From Niveibacterium microcysteis (GTDB lineage Bacteria; Pseudomonadota; Gammaproteobacteria; Burkholderiales; Rhodocyclaceae): a stretch of DNA of 64,000 nucleotides. The notes beneath the pieces were generated by a model. The model ran no database searches. It was not told the origin of the DNA and saw only the letters and a list, made by a program, of their open reading frames with translations. The stretch spans positions 3,906,001 to 3,970,000 of the forward strand of contig NZ_CP071060.1 of the NCBI RefSeq assembly GCF_017161445.1, read 5' to 3'. Position numbers and translations under genes: made by a program. Positions 26,974-36,111 of the stretch are shown here, piece after piece (position 1 is the first letter of the stretch; each line of letters opens with the position of its first letter).

Positions 26974-29550
26974 TCAGGGCAGTAGCGCCACGTCGATTGC
27001 CTCGTCGACGCTGCGCTCGCCCAGGCGCAGTGTGATACCGCCCTCGCTGACAAACCAGCCCACCGACGCGCCCGCGGCATCCATCTGCGGCACCTCCGCC
27101 CCGCCAACGCGCACTTCGCGCACGCTGTTGCCACCGAGCAGGAACTCCAGCGCCAGCTTGCGCTTGGCCGTGGCACCGCTCCGGTTATCGGGGCGCAGCG
27201 TGAAGCGCACTTCGCCGGCCGCATTGCGCTGCGTCGTCATGGTGGTGCGCGCAGACTGGCCCGCCTCGTAGCCGCGGGTAACACCATCGTCCTCAACCAG
27301 CGTGAAGTGACTCTCAGTCGCCGCCGGCACGATGCGCACCAGCATGTCGTCGAACCAGTGCATCGCACGATCACGCGGATCGCCCAGATGGCCCGGCGCA
27401 TCGCGCAGCATCGGCACGATCGCCCCTTCGCGCAGGAAGATCGGCGCACGCAACTGATCGGCGACGAGCAGACTCTCCTGGCTGAAAGCCCCTTGCGACG
27501 CAACACGCCGCGCGGGTGCATAGAAGTCGGTCCAAGCGCCCGCGGGCAGGTACACCCCCATCGTTGCGTCGGTGCCGCTGGGCGTGCCGAACAGCACCCA
27601 GGGCCCGATCATCTTGGTGGTGACAACGCTGCGCGCCTGCTTGTCCTGCTGGAAGTAGTACGCGAGCGGCGGGAACATTGCATCACCCTGATCGTGGGCC
27701 GCGTGCGCCAGGCTGTAGAGGTAGGGCACCAGCCGGTAACGCAGCTTCAACGCCGCGAGGTTGCTGGCAGCGTCGCCGATGCGGTCCGGCGCGGTCTCGG
27801 TGCAGTTGCAGAGGTTCTGCACATGCGGCCGCAGCGGCACGTCGAGCAGCGCACTGGTGGCGAACCAGCGCGTGTAGAGCTTCGAGAGCGGCGCGCCGCT
27901 CATGCCGGCGCGATCGAAACCGCCAACGTCGGAGCCGTAGTAGTCGAAGCCCGAGAGGCTCATGTTGGCCTGCGCCGTCATCTGTGCGCCAAGTGCAGCG
28001 AACGAAGACTGCACATCGCCCGACCAGGTCGCCACACCGAAACGTTGGCTGCCGGCCGCTCCGGAGCGGCTGAGAATCCACGGCCGGCGCTGCGGATGGG
28101 TGCGTGCCGTGTCGCTCGCAATGCTGCGGCTCCAGAAGAAATTGAGCAGGTTATGCACATCGGCATGGCGTGTCGGGTGCGCGCCATACCAGTCGATGCC
28201 GAAGTACTGCGACGATGGGCTGAACATCTCCGGCTCGCCCAGATCGGTCCAGTGGCCCAGCACGCCATCGTTGATCAGCGCGACACGCTTGGCGTCGTGC
28301 CACCAACTGCCGGCCCCCGGATTGGACCAGTCGATCATGCCGCCGATGCCCCACCATGGATTGCTGGAATAGACCGTGGCGTCCTTGCAGGGGGGCGCGC
28401 AATCCATCGCGAGATAGCGTTGATCCGCCAGCGCCCGGAATTCGGGCAGCGCCCCGCCGATATAGCTCTCCTCGATCAACATCGTGCCGACGCCATTCGC
28501 CGCATAGGCGGCAAGTTTCGCAGCGGGATCCGGGAACTTGCCTGTCGCCCAGCTGAGCTTGCCCATTGAGGTGCTTTGCGAGCCACTGTTGATACCGCCA
28601 AACCACTGTAGGTCCAGCACGGCGCCATCGACCGGAAAACCCTTGCCGTGCAGCGTTGCGAGCTTGTCGTCCAGCTCCGCCCAGTTGTCGTAGCCGTACT
28701 CCGATATCCAGAGGCCGAAGGCCTTCAATGGCGGCACCGGCGGTGTGCCGGTAAGGGACAAGTAGTCGCGTCGCAAATCGGGCAGATCAGCGCCCGTAAA
28801 CAGAAAGAGCCCGAGTGATGGCGACGGACTATCGACGGTCCAGGTCGCTGCGCGGAAATCAAAGCTCAGCGGGTAGGCCGAGTCGACGAACAAGCCCCAG
28901 TTCCGTTGCCCCTCGCCCAGCACATAGGCCACCGGCACCTGCATATCGCCCGAGGCCGAGATGTCGGAATAGGTCATCGCGTTGCCGTACTTGCTCGCCG
29001 GCACCCGTTGCGCGCCCAGCCACGATGGCGACTTGCTGCCGCTGACAAGCCGCTCGCCGAGGCCCAGCACTTCCGTCGCCCCCTCGCCAGAGAGCGCCAA
29101 GCGAAGCCGATCCGCCTGCCAGTCCTGCACGCAAAGGCGCGTCAGCACGCGCGCCTCTGGCTGGCGGGCGGAGATCCGCCAGCAGCCCTGATCGAGTTCA
29201 ACCAACAGGGCGTCGGTCACCAGGCGCTTGGCGTCCGGGTCCCAGGTATAGCTGGCCGGCCCGCTGAAATTGCGCGGCACCACCATCGGAGACATGAAGG
29301 GCGTGCCCGGCTCAATCTGTGCGCTGTAGGCAACATGCAGCATGTCGTCCCGCACCAGCGTCAGCATCACCTGATGGCCGCCCTGGCTCAGACGAAGCTG
29401 AGGCGTCGCCGACGGGAAGTAGCTCGCTTCCGCTGGCGGCGGCGTCGGCGCAGCAGCGCTTGCCCCGCCCCCACCGCAGCCTGCAAGCAATACGCAGCAC
29501 GCGCCGGTTAACGCCGCCCAGCGGCGCGCTTGAATGGTCTTACCGTACAT
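26974..29550 (-). CDS. Glycoside hydrolase family 31 lipoprotein (alpha-glucosidase/alpha-xylosidase type)
   Basis: An 858-residue protein with a lipoprotein signal (CCVLLAGCGGGG), so it is probably anchored in the outer membrane or periplasm. An N-terminal beta domain precedes the GH31 barrel: GAVLDLQWFGG, WTDLGEPEMF with the predicted nucleophile Asp436, WSGDVQSSF with the predicted acid/base Asp512, and the FDYYGSDVGGF segment. A C-terminal beta region completes it. GH31 enzymes release alpha-linked glucose or xylose; specificity cannot be read from this. The ATG at 29550 is preferred over a GTG at 29556 because of spacing to GAGGG. An esterase lipoprotein gene lies 21 bases upstream. Confidence 0.9.
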   Translation of the reverse strand: MYGKTIQARRWAALTGACCVLLAGCGGGGASAAAPTPPPAEASYFPSATPQLRLSQGGHQVMLTLVRDDMLHVAYSAQIEPGTPFMSPMVVPRNFSGPASYTWDPDAKRLVTDALLVELDQGCWRISARQPEARVLTRLCVQDWQADRLRLALSGEGATEVLGLGERLVSGSKSPSWLGAQRVPASKYGNAMTYSDISASGDMQVPVAYVLGEGQRNWGLFVDSAYPLSFDFRAATWTVDSPSPSLGLFLFTGADLPDLRRDYLSLTGTPPVPPLKAFGLWISEYGYDNWAELDDKLATLHGKGFPVDGAVLDLQWFGGINSGSQSTSMGKLSWATGKFPDPAAKLAAYAANGVGTMLIEESYIGGALPEFRALADQRYLAMDCAPPCKDATVYSSNPWWGIGGMIDWSNPGAGSWWHDAKRVALINDGVLGHWTDLGEPEMFSPSSQYFGIDWYGAHPTRHADVHNLLNFFWSRSIASDTARTHPQRRPWILSRSGAAGSQRFGVATWSGDVQSSFAALGAQMTAQANMSLSGFDYYGSDVGGFDRAGMSGAPLSKLYTRWFATSALLDVPLRPHVQNLCNCTETAPDRIGDAASNLAALKLRYRLVPYLYSLAHAAHDQGDAMFPPLAYYFQQDKQARSVVTTKMIGPWVLFGTPSGTDATMGVYLPAGAWTDFYAPARRVASQGAFSQESLLVADQLRAPIFLREGAIVPMLRDAPGHLGDPRDRAMHWFDDMLVRIVPAATESHFTLVEDDGVTRGYEAGQSARTTMTTQRNAAGEVRFTLRPDNRSGATAKRKLALEFLLGGNSVREVRVGGAEVPQMDAAGASVGWFVSEGGITLRLGERSVDEAIDVALLP

Positions 29551-29571
29551 CAGCACTAGCCCTCACTTCGA

Positions 29572-30690
29572 TCAGTTACAGCTTTCGGTCGCGCCGTCGC
29601 GCACCAGATCCGCCAACATCAGCATCGGCGTGACAAAACACTTCACCGTGCCGGCGCTGTCCCGCTTCGCGCGCATCATCCACTCCGCCATGAAGCGGTC
29701 ATCGCCGATCGGCAGAAAGCTCATTGGCAGACGACCGTCGGAAAAGCCAAGCATCAGTCGGTCACCGGCCATGCTCATCGTCACCGTCAGGTTGTTCGCA
29801 GCACGATAGGTGCCCACGTAGTCCGCCGCATTGATCGGCGTCGTCTCCTCGCTGGCGTCCGGGCGCGATTGCGCGATCATCCAGCCAATCGGCTCCGCTT
29901 GCAGCGCTTCCCACTGCGTTTCGCCGTGCCCCTTGTTGGTCTCGTGATAGTCGGGCGTGCCGCCCGCTGCGCGCAGGATCGCGACCGGATTGCGCGCCCA
30001 GGCGATCGGCACGTTCGCGTCAGGAACACCTGCATAAACGCGCATTGGCGTTGCAACGATGCGTGCAAAGCTGCCGCCCCAGTCCGCTTCGGTCGTGATC
30101 GGCAAGTGACGATCGTAGGAGTCCGTATCGTTCGACAGCCCCCCCACCACGGGCATCACTGCCGCAAAGCGCTTGGGGTAAGCGAGCACCATGCTCCATG
30201 AACCGAAACCGCCCAGACTGCCGCCGGTGATACTGACGCGGGTCTTGTCCACCGCGAAGCGCTGCTCCACGTCGCGGATCACCCTGTCGATGAAGGCCGG
30301 ATCGTGCCAATCCACCTTGTGCCCGTGGGTGTTCACATCCTGCTGGGGTTGCACGACGATCGCGGGCAAACCTTTGTGGTTGTCCTTCATGTAACCCATG
30401 ATGCCCTGCTGACTCAGGCTGCTGAGCACGAGGCCAGAAAACGGCTGCGAGCCGTGCAGATAGATGATCAGCGGCCATTTCGCCGAGGCGTCATCGCCAT
30501 AGCCCTTGGGCAGATAGAGCAGGTAGTTCGATGCGCCGTCGACCGGGGTGGCCAGCTTCTCCTGCGTCACGGTGATCGTATCGCCCGCAATCGGCGGGGT
30601 AACGGTTCCGGTGCCATCTCCGCCGCCACCACATGCAGCGAGCAACAACAGCGCCAGCAGGCTGGCCGAACGCAACACTCTCAAACGCAT
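29572..30690 (-). CDS. Secreted alpha/beta-hydrolase esterase lipoprotein
   Basis: A 372-residue protein with a lipoprotein signal (SLLALLLLAACGGGG). The alpha/beta-hydrolase core shows LYLPKGYG, PLIIYLHGS (oxyanion region), the nucleophile elbow GGSLGGFGSW with its Ser, a YAGVPDANVP stretch placing the Asp, and NKGHGETQW placing the His. This is the dienelactone-hydrolase/PHB-depolymerase-like esterase group. A C-terminal beta-rich segment (YVGTYRAANNLTVTMSM) is an extra domain. It precedes the GH31 gene on the same strand, so the two lipoproteins probably deconstruct the same esterified glycan. The ATG at 30690 has an AGGAGA site. Confidence 0.85.
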   Translation of the reverse strand: MRLRVLRSASLLALLLLAACGGGGDGTGTVTPPIAGDTITVTQEKLATPVDGASNYLLYLPKGYGDDASAKWPLIIYLHGSQPFSGLVLSSLSQQGIMGYMKDNHKGLPAIVVQPQQDVNTHGHKVDWHDPAFIDRVIRDVEQRFAVDKTRVSITGGSLGGFGSWSMVLAYPKRFAAVMPVVGGLSNDTDSYDRHLPITTEADWGGSFARIVATPMRVYAGVPDANVPIAWARNPVAILRAAGGTPDYHETNKGHGETQWEALQAEPIGWMIAQSRPDASEETTPINAADYVGTYRAANNLTVTMSMAGDRLMLGFSDGRLPMSFLPIGDDRFMAEWMMRAKRDSAGTVKCFVTPMLMLADLVRDGATESCN

Positions 30691-31093
30691 GGTTTCTCCT
30701 GTTCGCAAATGGCGGTGCCGGGCCGGCCGTTCACGCGGCGCGTGTGAGGCACCGCGGCGGGGCGAGATCCGGACGTAATCCGAGTCGCCTTCGGTGCTTT
30801 GATCCGGAGGCGAGGTTCATTTGCGCAGGCGTTTGAGGCCACGCCGACTGGCGACGCGGGCGCGGCGGACGAGCTACCACGCACAGGACCCGCAGCACAT
30901 CGAGGCACCGCGTAGCCTGTCTGGCCCGTAGTCTAGTCTCAGGGCGACGGCGCTGTCGGCAGCGATGACGAACGAATCGCGGACTTTTGACACGGCGCAG
31001 ACCCGCGCCCGCCACTTTCACCTGCGGCCCACCCCCGCTACCCTTGCGAACTTACCCACCGCATTGCCGGGTGAACGGCAGATCAGGGGCGCC
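30691..31093. other. Divergent intergenic region with one imperfect hairpin
   Basis: About 400 bases between the divergent esterase and metallophosphoesterase genes. I see no credible coding frame. TCGCCTTCGG (30785-30794) and CCGGAGGCGA (30804-30813) can pair apart from one G-U, with no T-tract. Both promoters must lie here but I cannot identify them. Confidence 0.45.
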
Positions 31094-31828
31094 ATGCGTA
31101 TCGCGTTTGTGTCAGACATCCACGGCAACCTGCCCGCGTTGGAAGCGGTCGTCGCCGACATCCATCGGCGCGGCGCAGACATGACCGTGAATCTTGGGGA
31201 CAGCCTGTCCGGCCCCTTGCTGCCGCGCGAAACCGCGCACTATCTGATCGCCGCCGGCTGGCCCACGCTCGCCGGCAACCACGAGCGCCAATTGCTGACC
31301 GAGGCGCCGGCGCACCAAGGCGCGTCCGACGCCCACGCATACGCCCGACTCGGCGACACCGAGTTCGCGTGGATGCGCAGCCAGCCCGGCAGCCTGCAAC
31401 TGCAGCCAGAGGTGTTCGTCTGCCACGGCACACCAGCGAGCAACCTGGAATACTTCTTCGAGACGCTCACGCCCGCTGGCGCGCGCATCGCCACCGCCGA
31501 AGAGATCCACGCACGACTTGGCGCGCAGCGCTCACCCCTGGTCGCCTGCGGGCATTCGCACATGCCGCGCATTCTCCGGATCGGCCGGCAGTGGCTGCTC
31601 AACCCTGGCAGCGTCGGGTTGCAGGCGTTTCGCGGCGAATACCCACACCCCCACAAGATCGAGACCGGCTCGCCCGATGCCCGCTATGCCATTGCCACAC
31701 TACGGGACGGCGCATGGCATCTGTCGCTGCACGCCGTGCCCTACGACTTTGAACCGATGGCGCGGCTCGCCGAAGCCAATGGCCGGCCCGAATGGGCGTA
31801 CGCGCTACGCACCGGCTACGTCAGCTGA
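31094..31828 (+). CDS. Calcineurin-like metallophosphoesterase, MJ0936/YfcE-like
   Basis: A 244-residue cytoplasmic phosphoesterase with the metal motifs in order: FVSDIHGN, LGDSLSGP, AGNHER, FVCHGTP and CGHSHMPR. It ends with a NPGSVGLQAFRG stretch, which is typical of the subgroup. The family hydrolyses phosphodiesters or phosphomonoesters; the natural substrate is unknown. The ATG at 31094 follows AGGGGCG. An upstream in-frame extension to 30965 has no family similarity. Confidence 0.9.
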   Translation: MRIAFVSDIHGNLPALEAVVADIHRRGADMTVNLGDSLSGPLLPRETAHYLIAAGWPTLAGNHERQLLTEAPAHQGASDAHAYARLGDTEFAWMRSQPGSLQLQPEVFVCHGTPASNLEYFFETLTPAGARIATAEEIHARLGAQRSPLVACGHSHMPRILRIGRQWLLNPGSVGLQAFRGEYPHPHKIETGSPDARYAIATLRDGAWHLSLHAVPYDFEPMARLAEANGRPEWAYALRTGYVS

Positions 31829-31859
31829 CTGAACGGCCGCCGAAAAGAGCCACCGCCAC

Positions 31860-32474
31860 ATGACACCAACACACATCACGCACTACCACCTCGCGGATCG
31901 CCGCCCCTTCCTGAACCTGTCGGACCTGGCGGACGATGCGCTGCAGCAGGTATTGGATGAACTCAACGCGCGACGCAGCGCCGATGCGGGCTACCAGCGC
32001 TTCTTCGGACGGCGGTACATGCAGCTACGTCGGCTCACCGAGGCGCGGATGCGCGAGTTGTTTGTCGCCGCCGGCGGGCGCCCCGAACGGCAGTCACCGC
32101 ACTACTTCGTGCTCGGATCCAGCGAGTGGTTTCGCAGACTCGCGGCAGATACCCGCGCCATCACGCTCGCGCTCAACACGTTGCCGGCCGATCAACTCAG
32201 CTTCACCTATCCGGACAGCTTCACCGCGATGGGCTTCGGGCCGCAATTCGGGCTGCCACACGTGGCACGCCCCTACCACGGCCAGGTGTTCCGGCTCGAA
32301 GCGCTGGCGGAAGTCGTGGCGCAATACGGATTGCCGGCCGACGAGCCGGATGCAGGCCACGCTGACTACCACCTGAAACCCTTCGAGAAGTACATCGAAG
32401 TGCAACTGTGGTCGGACGCACCGATTGCGTCCCTGCTCCAACAGGTCGATACGTTAGCCAGCGTTCAAGTCTGA
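31860..32474 (+). CDS. Conserved hypothetical protein (204 aa)
   Basis: A soluble 204-residue protein with no signal peptide. Features are an N-terminal helix-rich part ([15 protein letters not shown]), a [21 protein letters not shown] helix and a central [25 protein letters not shown] segment. Later come aromatic motifs ([15 protein letters not shown]) and [15 protein letters not shown]. Codon use matches the neighbours, so it is a genuine gene. I do not recognise the family. It starts 31 bases after the metallophosphoesterase and its last 10 bases overlap the convergent YaiI gene. Confidence 0.7.
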   Translation: MTPTHITHYHLADRRPFLNLSDLADDALQQVLDELNARRSADAGYQRFFGRRYMQLRRLTEARMRELFVAAGGRPERQSPHYFVLGSSEWFRRLAADTRAITLALNTLPADQLSFTYPDSFTAMGFGPQFGLPHVARPYHGQVFRLEALAEVVAQYGLPADEPDAGHADYHLKPFEKYIEVQLWSDAPIASLLQQVDTLASVQV

Positions 32475-32920
32475 CGTGGCCGCTGCGCGAGCAAACGATC
32501 CAGCGCCGCACCGAACGCCCGCGAATCCGCCGCCGAGAAGCCTGAAGGCCCACCGGTTTCCACGCCCGAATCGCGCAAGCCTTGCATGAAGTCGCGCATC
32601 GACAGGCGCTCGCGGATGTTCTCCTTCGTCAATCGTTCGCCGCGCGGATCCAGCACCAGGCCGCCCCGCTCGATCACCTGCGAGGCAAGCGGGATGTCTG
32701 CGGTGATCACGAGATCGCCGGGCGACACGCGCAACGCGATCTCGTCATCCGCCACGTCGAAGCCCTTGGGCACTTGGACCGAGCGGATATACGGCGACGG
32801 CGGTACCGCGATCATCTGGTTCGCGATCAAGGTCACCGGAATCGCGGTGCGTGTCGCCGCTCTGAACAGGATCTCGCGTATCACGCGCGGGCAGGCGTCG
32901 GCATCAACCCAAATCTGCAT
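32465..32920 (-). CDS. UPF0178 protein, YaiI/YqxD family
   Basis: A 151-residue protein beginning [22 protein letters not shown], the hallmark of the family, with the later [15 protein letters not shown] and [11 protein letters not shown] segments. The fold resembles PIN-like nucleases with conserved Asp residues, but no activity is established. Its 3' end overlaps the convergent gene by 10 bases. Confidence 0.92.
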   Translation of the reverse strand: MQIWVDADACPRVIREILFRAATRTAIPVTLIANQMIAVPPSPYIRSVQVPKGFDVADDEIALRVSPGDLVITADIPLASQVIERGGLVLDPRGERLTKENIRERLSMRDFMQGLRDSGVETGGPSGFSAADSRAFGAALDRLLAQRPRQT

Positions 32921-33073
32921 ATCGGGCGTCTCGGTTTCTGGGGCGCACAGAATACGACACGCACTGCGCGAATGTACGGGCGCGCCCCCCTTGTAGAATA
33001 TCCAGAGGCCACCACATCAGGCAGGCATCACCGGTTTGGCTGGCTCGTTTTCCTCGTCTCGCGCGGAGGCCTC

Positions 33074-33478
33074 ATGAAGCACACGTTTCCCGAACCCGCC
33101 CAGCAGCAAGTGTGGGAGACCGTCGTCGCACTCAACGCCGCGTGGACTTTCGGTGATCCGGACGCATTCTCGGAATACTTTCACCCCCGCATGGTCGCCA
33201 TCACGCCGGTCGATCGCGAGCGACGCCTCGGCGCCGAACGCTGCATCGCCGGCTGGAAAGGCTTTCGTGAAGCGACGCACATTCACCGCTTCGACGTTAC
33301 GGAACCGGTGGTCGAGGTCTTCGGCGAAGCGGCGGTAGTGAGCTACTACTACGACATGTCTTTCGACATGAACGGGCAGACCATCAACACGGGCGGTCGG
33401 GATCTGTTCTTCCTGGTGCGGGAGGCAGGTCGCTGGTGGGTCGTTGCGGACCAGTTCTCACCCTATCCTCCGAGCTGA
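33074..33478 (+). CDS. NTF2-like/SnoaL-type DUF4440 protein
   Basis: A 134-residue single-domain protein of the NTF2 cone fold. WETVVALNAAWTFGDPDAFSEYFHPRMVAITP forms the long helix and pocket mouth, and GGRDLFFLVREAGRWWVVADQFSPYPPS the terminal strands. Such proteins bind small ligands or act as non-metal isomerases or hydrolases; the ligand is unknown. The ATG at 33074 follows GCGGAGG. A DUF3291 gene follows 44 bases later. Confidence 0.82.
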   Translation: MKHTFPEPAQQQVWETVVALNAAWTFGDPDAFSEYFHPRMVAITPVDRERRLGAERCIAGWKGFREATHIHRFDVTEPVVEVFGEAAVVSYYYDMSFDMNGQTINTGGRDLFFLVREAGRWWVVADQFSPYPPS

Positions 33479-33522
33479 GCAGCGCGCTGCACCTGCAGAC
33501 ATCCGACCATTCAGGAAGCGCC

Positions 33523-33981
33523 ATGCCGACATCCCAGCTCGCACAGCTCAACATCGCTCAGTTGCTTGAGCCACTCGATTCACCGCGCCTGGCGGATTTC
33601 GTCGCCAACCTTGACCGGATCAATCAGCTGGCCGAGCAATCGCCCGGCTTCGTCTGGCGCCTGCAGGACGAAACCGGGGATGCCACGGCGATCCGGCCGT
33701 TCGCGGACGACGTGATCGTCAACATGTCCGTGTGGCAAGACCTCGCCGCGCTGCATGCGTTCGCCTTCCGCTCCGCGCATGCCGACATCCTGCGCCGACG
33801 CCGCGAATGGTTCGCGCGCGTGGCCGATGCCTACGCCGTGTTGTGGTGGGTGCCCACCGGACATCAGCCCAGCCTGCAGGAAGCCGCGGCGCGCCTCGCC
33901 CACCTTCGCGCGCACGGCCCCACCGAGTTCGCATTCACCTTCCGCGACGCATTCCCCGCCCCGCTGCGTGACGAAGTTTGA
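33523..33981 (+). CDS. DUF3291 domain-containing protein
   Basis: A 152-residue dimeric-barrel-like protein. QLAQLNIAQLL opens it, FVANLDRINQLAEQSPGFVWRLQDE and MSVWQDLAALHAFAF follow, and the terminal WWVPTGHQPSLQEAAARLAHLRAHGP is typical of the family. DUF3291 resembles antibiotic-biosynthesis monooxygenase folds and has no proven function. The start follows CAGGAAGCGCC. Confidence 0.88.
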   Translation: MPTSQLAQLNIAQLLEPLDSPRLADFVANLDRINQLAEQSPGFVWRLQDETGDATAIRPFADDVIVNMSVWQDLAALHAFAFRSAHADILRRRREWFARVADAYAVLWWVPTGHQPSLQEAAARLAHLRAHGPTEFAFTFRDAFPAPLRDEV

Positions 33982-34121
33982 CACTCGCCGCCTCGGCGGC
34001 GTGGAAAACTGCGCACGCCCAGCCGCGCGCTGCGCACTACCCTAGCGTGTGCCTGCCCTGCAGGCGATCGGTCACGTTCCAACGAACGGCCAGTACGCTA
34101 CCCAGCTTCGCATCCACGCCC

Positions 34122-34424
34122 ATGAACTCGCGCTCGAACTCCCCCTGGGGCGCTACGCTGCCCCTCAAGTCGCTCCGCAGCACGCCACCGAAGCAACGTC
34201 TTAACGGCTGGTGGCTGGAACATGCACCCGGGCAGTCCAACGCCACCGGCATCATCGGAGCCTTCGTACATACCGCAGCGGGCAAGACCAGCTCGGTTAT
34301 CGACATCGATGCGGAAACGCGCCGCGTAAAAACCAAGAGCGGCACCATCTATGAACTGGGCCTGCCCGATACGGCCTTCGCGCGCGAGAACACCCGTCTG
34401 CTGCGCGAACTCGGGCTGATCTGA
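34122..34424 (+). CDS. Small hypothetical protein (100 aa)
   Basis: A 100-residue soluble protein starting MNSRSNSPWG. The central and C-terminal part (GIIGAFVHTAAGKTSSVIDIDAETRR, then KTKSGTIYELGLPD) looks like a compact beta-rich domain with a YELG motif. I recognise no family. The frame continues upstream to 33978 without similarity, so the ATG at 34122 is the sensible start, though it lacks a strong ribosome-binding site. Confidence 0.6.
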   Translation: MNSRSNSPWGATLPLKSLRSTPPKQRLNGWWLEHAPGQSNATGIIGAFVHTAAGKTSSVIDIDAETRRVKTKSGTIYELGLPDTAFARENTRLLRELGLI

Positions 34425-34497
34425 CGCGCACGATTCAATCGCCGTACGGCACCACGGCGGCGTAGAGTGCGGAGTCCCACGATAGCCAACACGCCCA

Positions 34498-35229
34498 ATG
34501 CCCACCACGACAAACACTTTCGGCCAGCCGCTTGGCGCCGAAGTACCGAACTGGTCGCCACCTCTCCGCCCAGGTGGCGTTGTACTGTCAGGGCGTTTCT
34601 GCCGCGTCGAACCGCTTGACCCCGCACGCCACGCCGACGACCTGTTCGCGGCTGACGCGCTGGACACCGATGGCCGCAGCTGGACCTACCTGCCCTACGG
34701 CCCCTTCACATCCATCGATGAGTATCGCGCCTGGCTGGCCGACATGGCGGCGGGGCAGGACCCGTGCTTCTACGCGATCGTGGATGCCGCAACCAGGCGC
34801 GCGGTCGGGGTATGCAGCTACCTGCGCATCGACCCGGCGGCGGGTTCTATCGAGGTGGGTCACCTGCACTTCTCGCCACTGCTGCAAGGCAAACCCGCCG
34901 CGACCGAAGCGATGTTCCTGATGATGCAGCAGGCCTTCGCGCTCGGTTACCGACGCTACGAATGGAAGTGCAATTCGCTCAACGCCCCGTCGCGCCGCGC
35001 GGCGCTGCGACTGGGCTTCTCCTATGAAGGCTGCTTCCGCCAGGCGCGAATCGACCGAGGTCGCAACCGCGACACCACCTGGTTTTCGGTCATCGACAGT
35101 GAGTGGCCGGCGCTGAAAGCACTGTTCGAGCAATGGCTCGCGCCGGACAACTTTGATACCGAAGGGCGGCAACGGGTCGCGCTGTCTGCGCTGACGGCCT
35201 CACGCCCGGCCGCGCCGGCAAATACCTGA
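34498..35229 (+). CDS. GNAT family N-acetyltransferase, RimJ/RimL-like
   Basis: A 243-residue acetyltransferase. The substrate side has RFCRVEPLDPARHADDLF, the acetyl-CoA region has VGVCSYLRIDPAAGSIEVGHLHFSP and MMQQAFALGYRRYEWKCNSLN, and the end has SRRAALRLGFSYEGCFRQ. This subgroup often acetylates protein N-termini or small amines; the substrate is not known. It is followed 24 bases later by the tetR gene. Confidence 0.88.
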   Translation: MPTTTNTFGQPLGAEVPNWSPPLRPGGVVLSGRFCRVEPLDPARHADDLFAADALDTDGRSWTYLPYGPFTSIDEYRAWLADMAAGQDPCFYAIVDAATRRAVGVCSYLRIDPAAGSIEVGHLHFSPLLQGKPAATEAMFLMMQQAFALGYRRYEWKCNSLNAPSRRAALRLGFSYEGCFRQARIDRGRNRDTTWFSVIDSEWPALKALFEQWLAPDNFDTEGRQRVALSALTASRPAAPANT

Positions 35230-35253
35230 GCGCACCGCGCTAAACTCGGCGGC

Positions 35254-35991
35254 ATGGTTTCGCCCAGCCCGACCCAACCCGCCCCGACCGAAGACCACCG
35301 GCCACGCGTCGCAGCAGAGCGGCGCGAGCGAACGCGCGCAAAGCTGATTGCCTGCGCGCTGGCCGTCATCGCGCAGCGTGGCCTGGAACCCGGCGTGATC
35401 GATGAGGTAATCACCGCGGCAGGCGTAGCGCGCGGCACCTTCTACAACTACTTCCGCACCCATGAAGCCCTGTGGGCGGGCGTCGCCGAGGCGGTCAGCA
35501 ACGAGATCGTCCGCGTGATCGACCCGCTGGTGCTGCGCCACCGCGACCCGGCTGCGCGGCTTGCGGCCGGTCTGCGCTATGCGCTGCAACTGGCGCGAAC
35601 TTACCCGCTGTTCGCCGGGTTCGTGATTCGTGGCGGCGTCGCCGCAATCCGCCAGGGCGGCCAGGCCACGCAGAACATCATGCGCGACATCGACGCCGGC
35701 ATCGCCGCCGGCCGTTTTACCCCGCTGCCCGCTACGCTCATCCTCGATCTCGTGCTCGGTCCGGTGGTCGCAGCATTTGCGTCGGTGCAAGCCGACGACA
35801 CCCCCAGGGACTACCCGGAACAGTTCGCTCAGGCCGTTCTTCAGGCGCTCGGCGTGCCACGCGCAGCGGCGCAACGTTTTGCGACGCGCGAACTCGCCCC
35901 GATCGAGATTCCCGCCTCGTCGCTGCTCGCCCACGTCCGAAAGAACGCCGACGCCACATCGTCCCGGTCACGTCGCCCTCGCCACAAGTGA
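35254..35991 (+). CDS. TetR family transcriptional regulator
   Basis: A 245-residue regulator. The N-terminal HTH is recognisable (RERTRAKLIACALAVIAQRG, then VIDEVITAAGVARGTFYNYF, the recognition helix). The ligand-binding part is helical with no identified ligand. A 20-base palindrome spans its stop codon, 107-126 bases upstream of the next gene, a sulfatase, which it probably controls. Confidence 0.92.
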   Translation: MVSPSPTQPAPTEDHRPRVAAERRERTRAKLIACALAVIAQRGLEPGVIDEVITAAGVARGTFYNYFRTHEALWAGVAEAVSNEIVRVIDPLVLRHRDPAARLAAGLRYALQLARTYPLFAGFVIRGGVAAIRQGGQATQNIMRDIDAGIAAGRFTPLPATLILDLVLGPVVAAFASVQADDTPRDYPEQFAQAVLQALGVPRAAAQRFATRELAPIEIPASSLLAHVRKNADATSSRSRRPRHK

Positions 35992-36005
35992 CACTTGTGT
36001 CACTT
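35986..36005. promoter_or_regulatory. Palindromic operator candidate at the tetR/sulfatase junction
   Basis: AAGTGACAC-TT-GTGTCACTT has perfect 9-bp arms. A nested palindrome CAAGTG-A-CACTTG shares the left half. It includes the tetR stop codon (35989-35991) and lies upstream of the sulfatase ATG. Length and symmetry suit a TetR-type dimer. Confidence 0.6.
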
Positions 36006-36111
36006 TGATCGATGCGGCAGACTCGCTGCGCTTGATGACCGGCGGCGATCGAACCGCCGGCATTGCTCCCACTACGCGCCGCCCTGCTGCGCACCCCATG
36101 AGGAGACCGGT

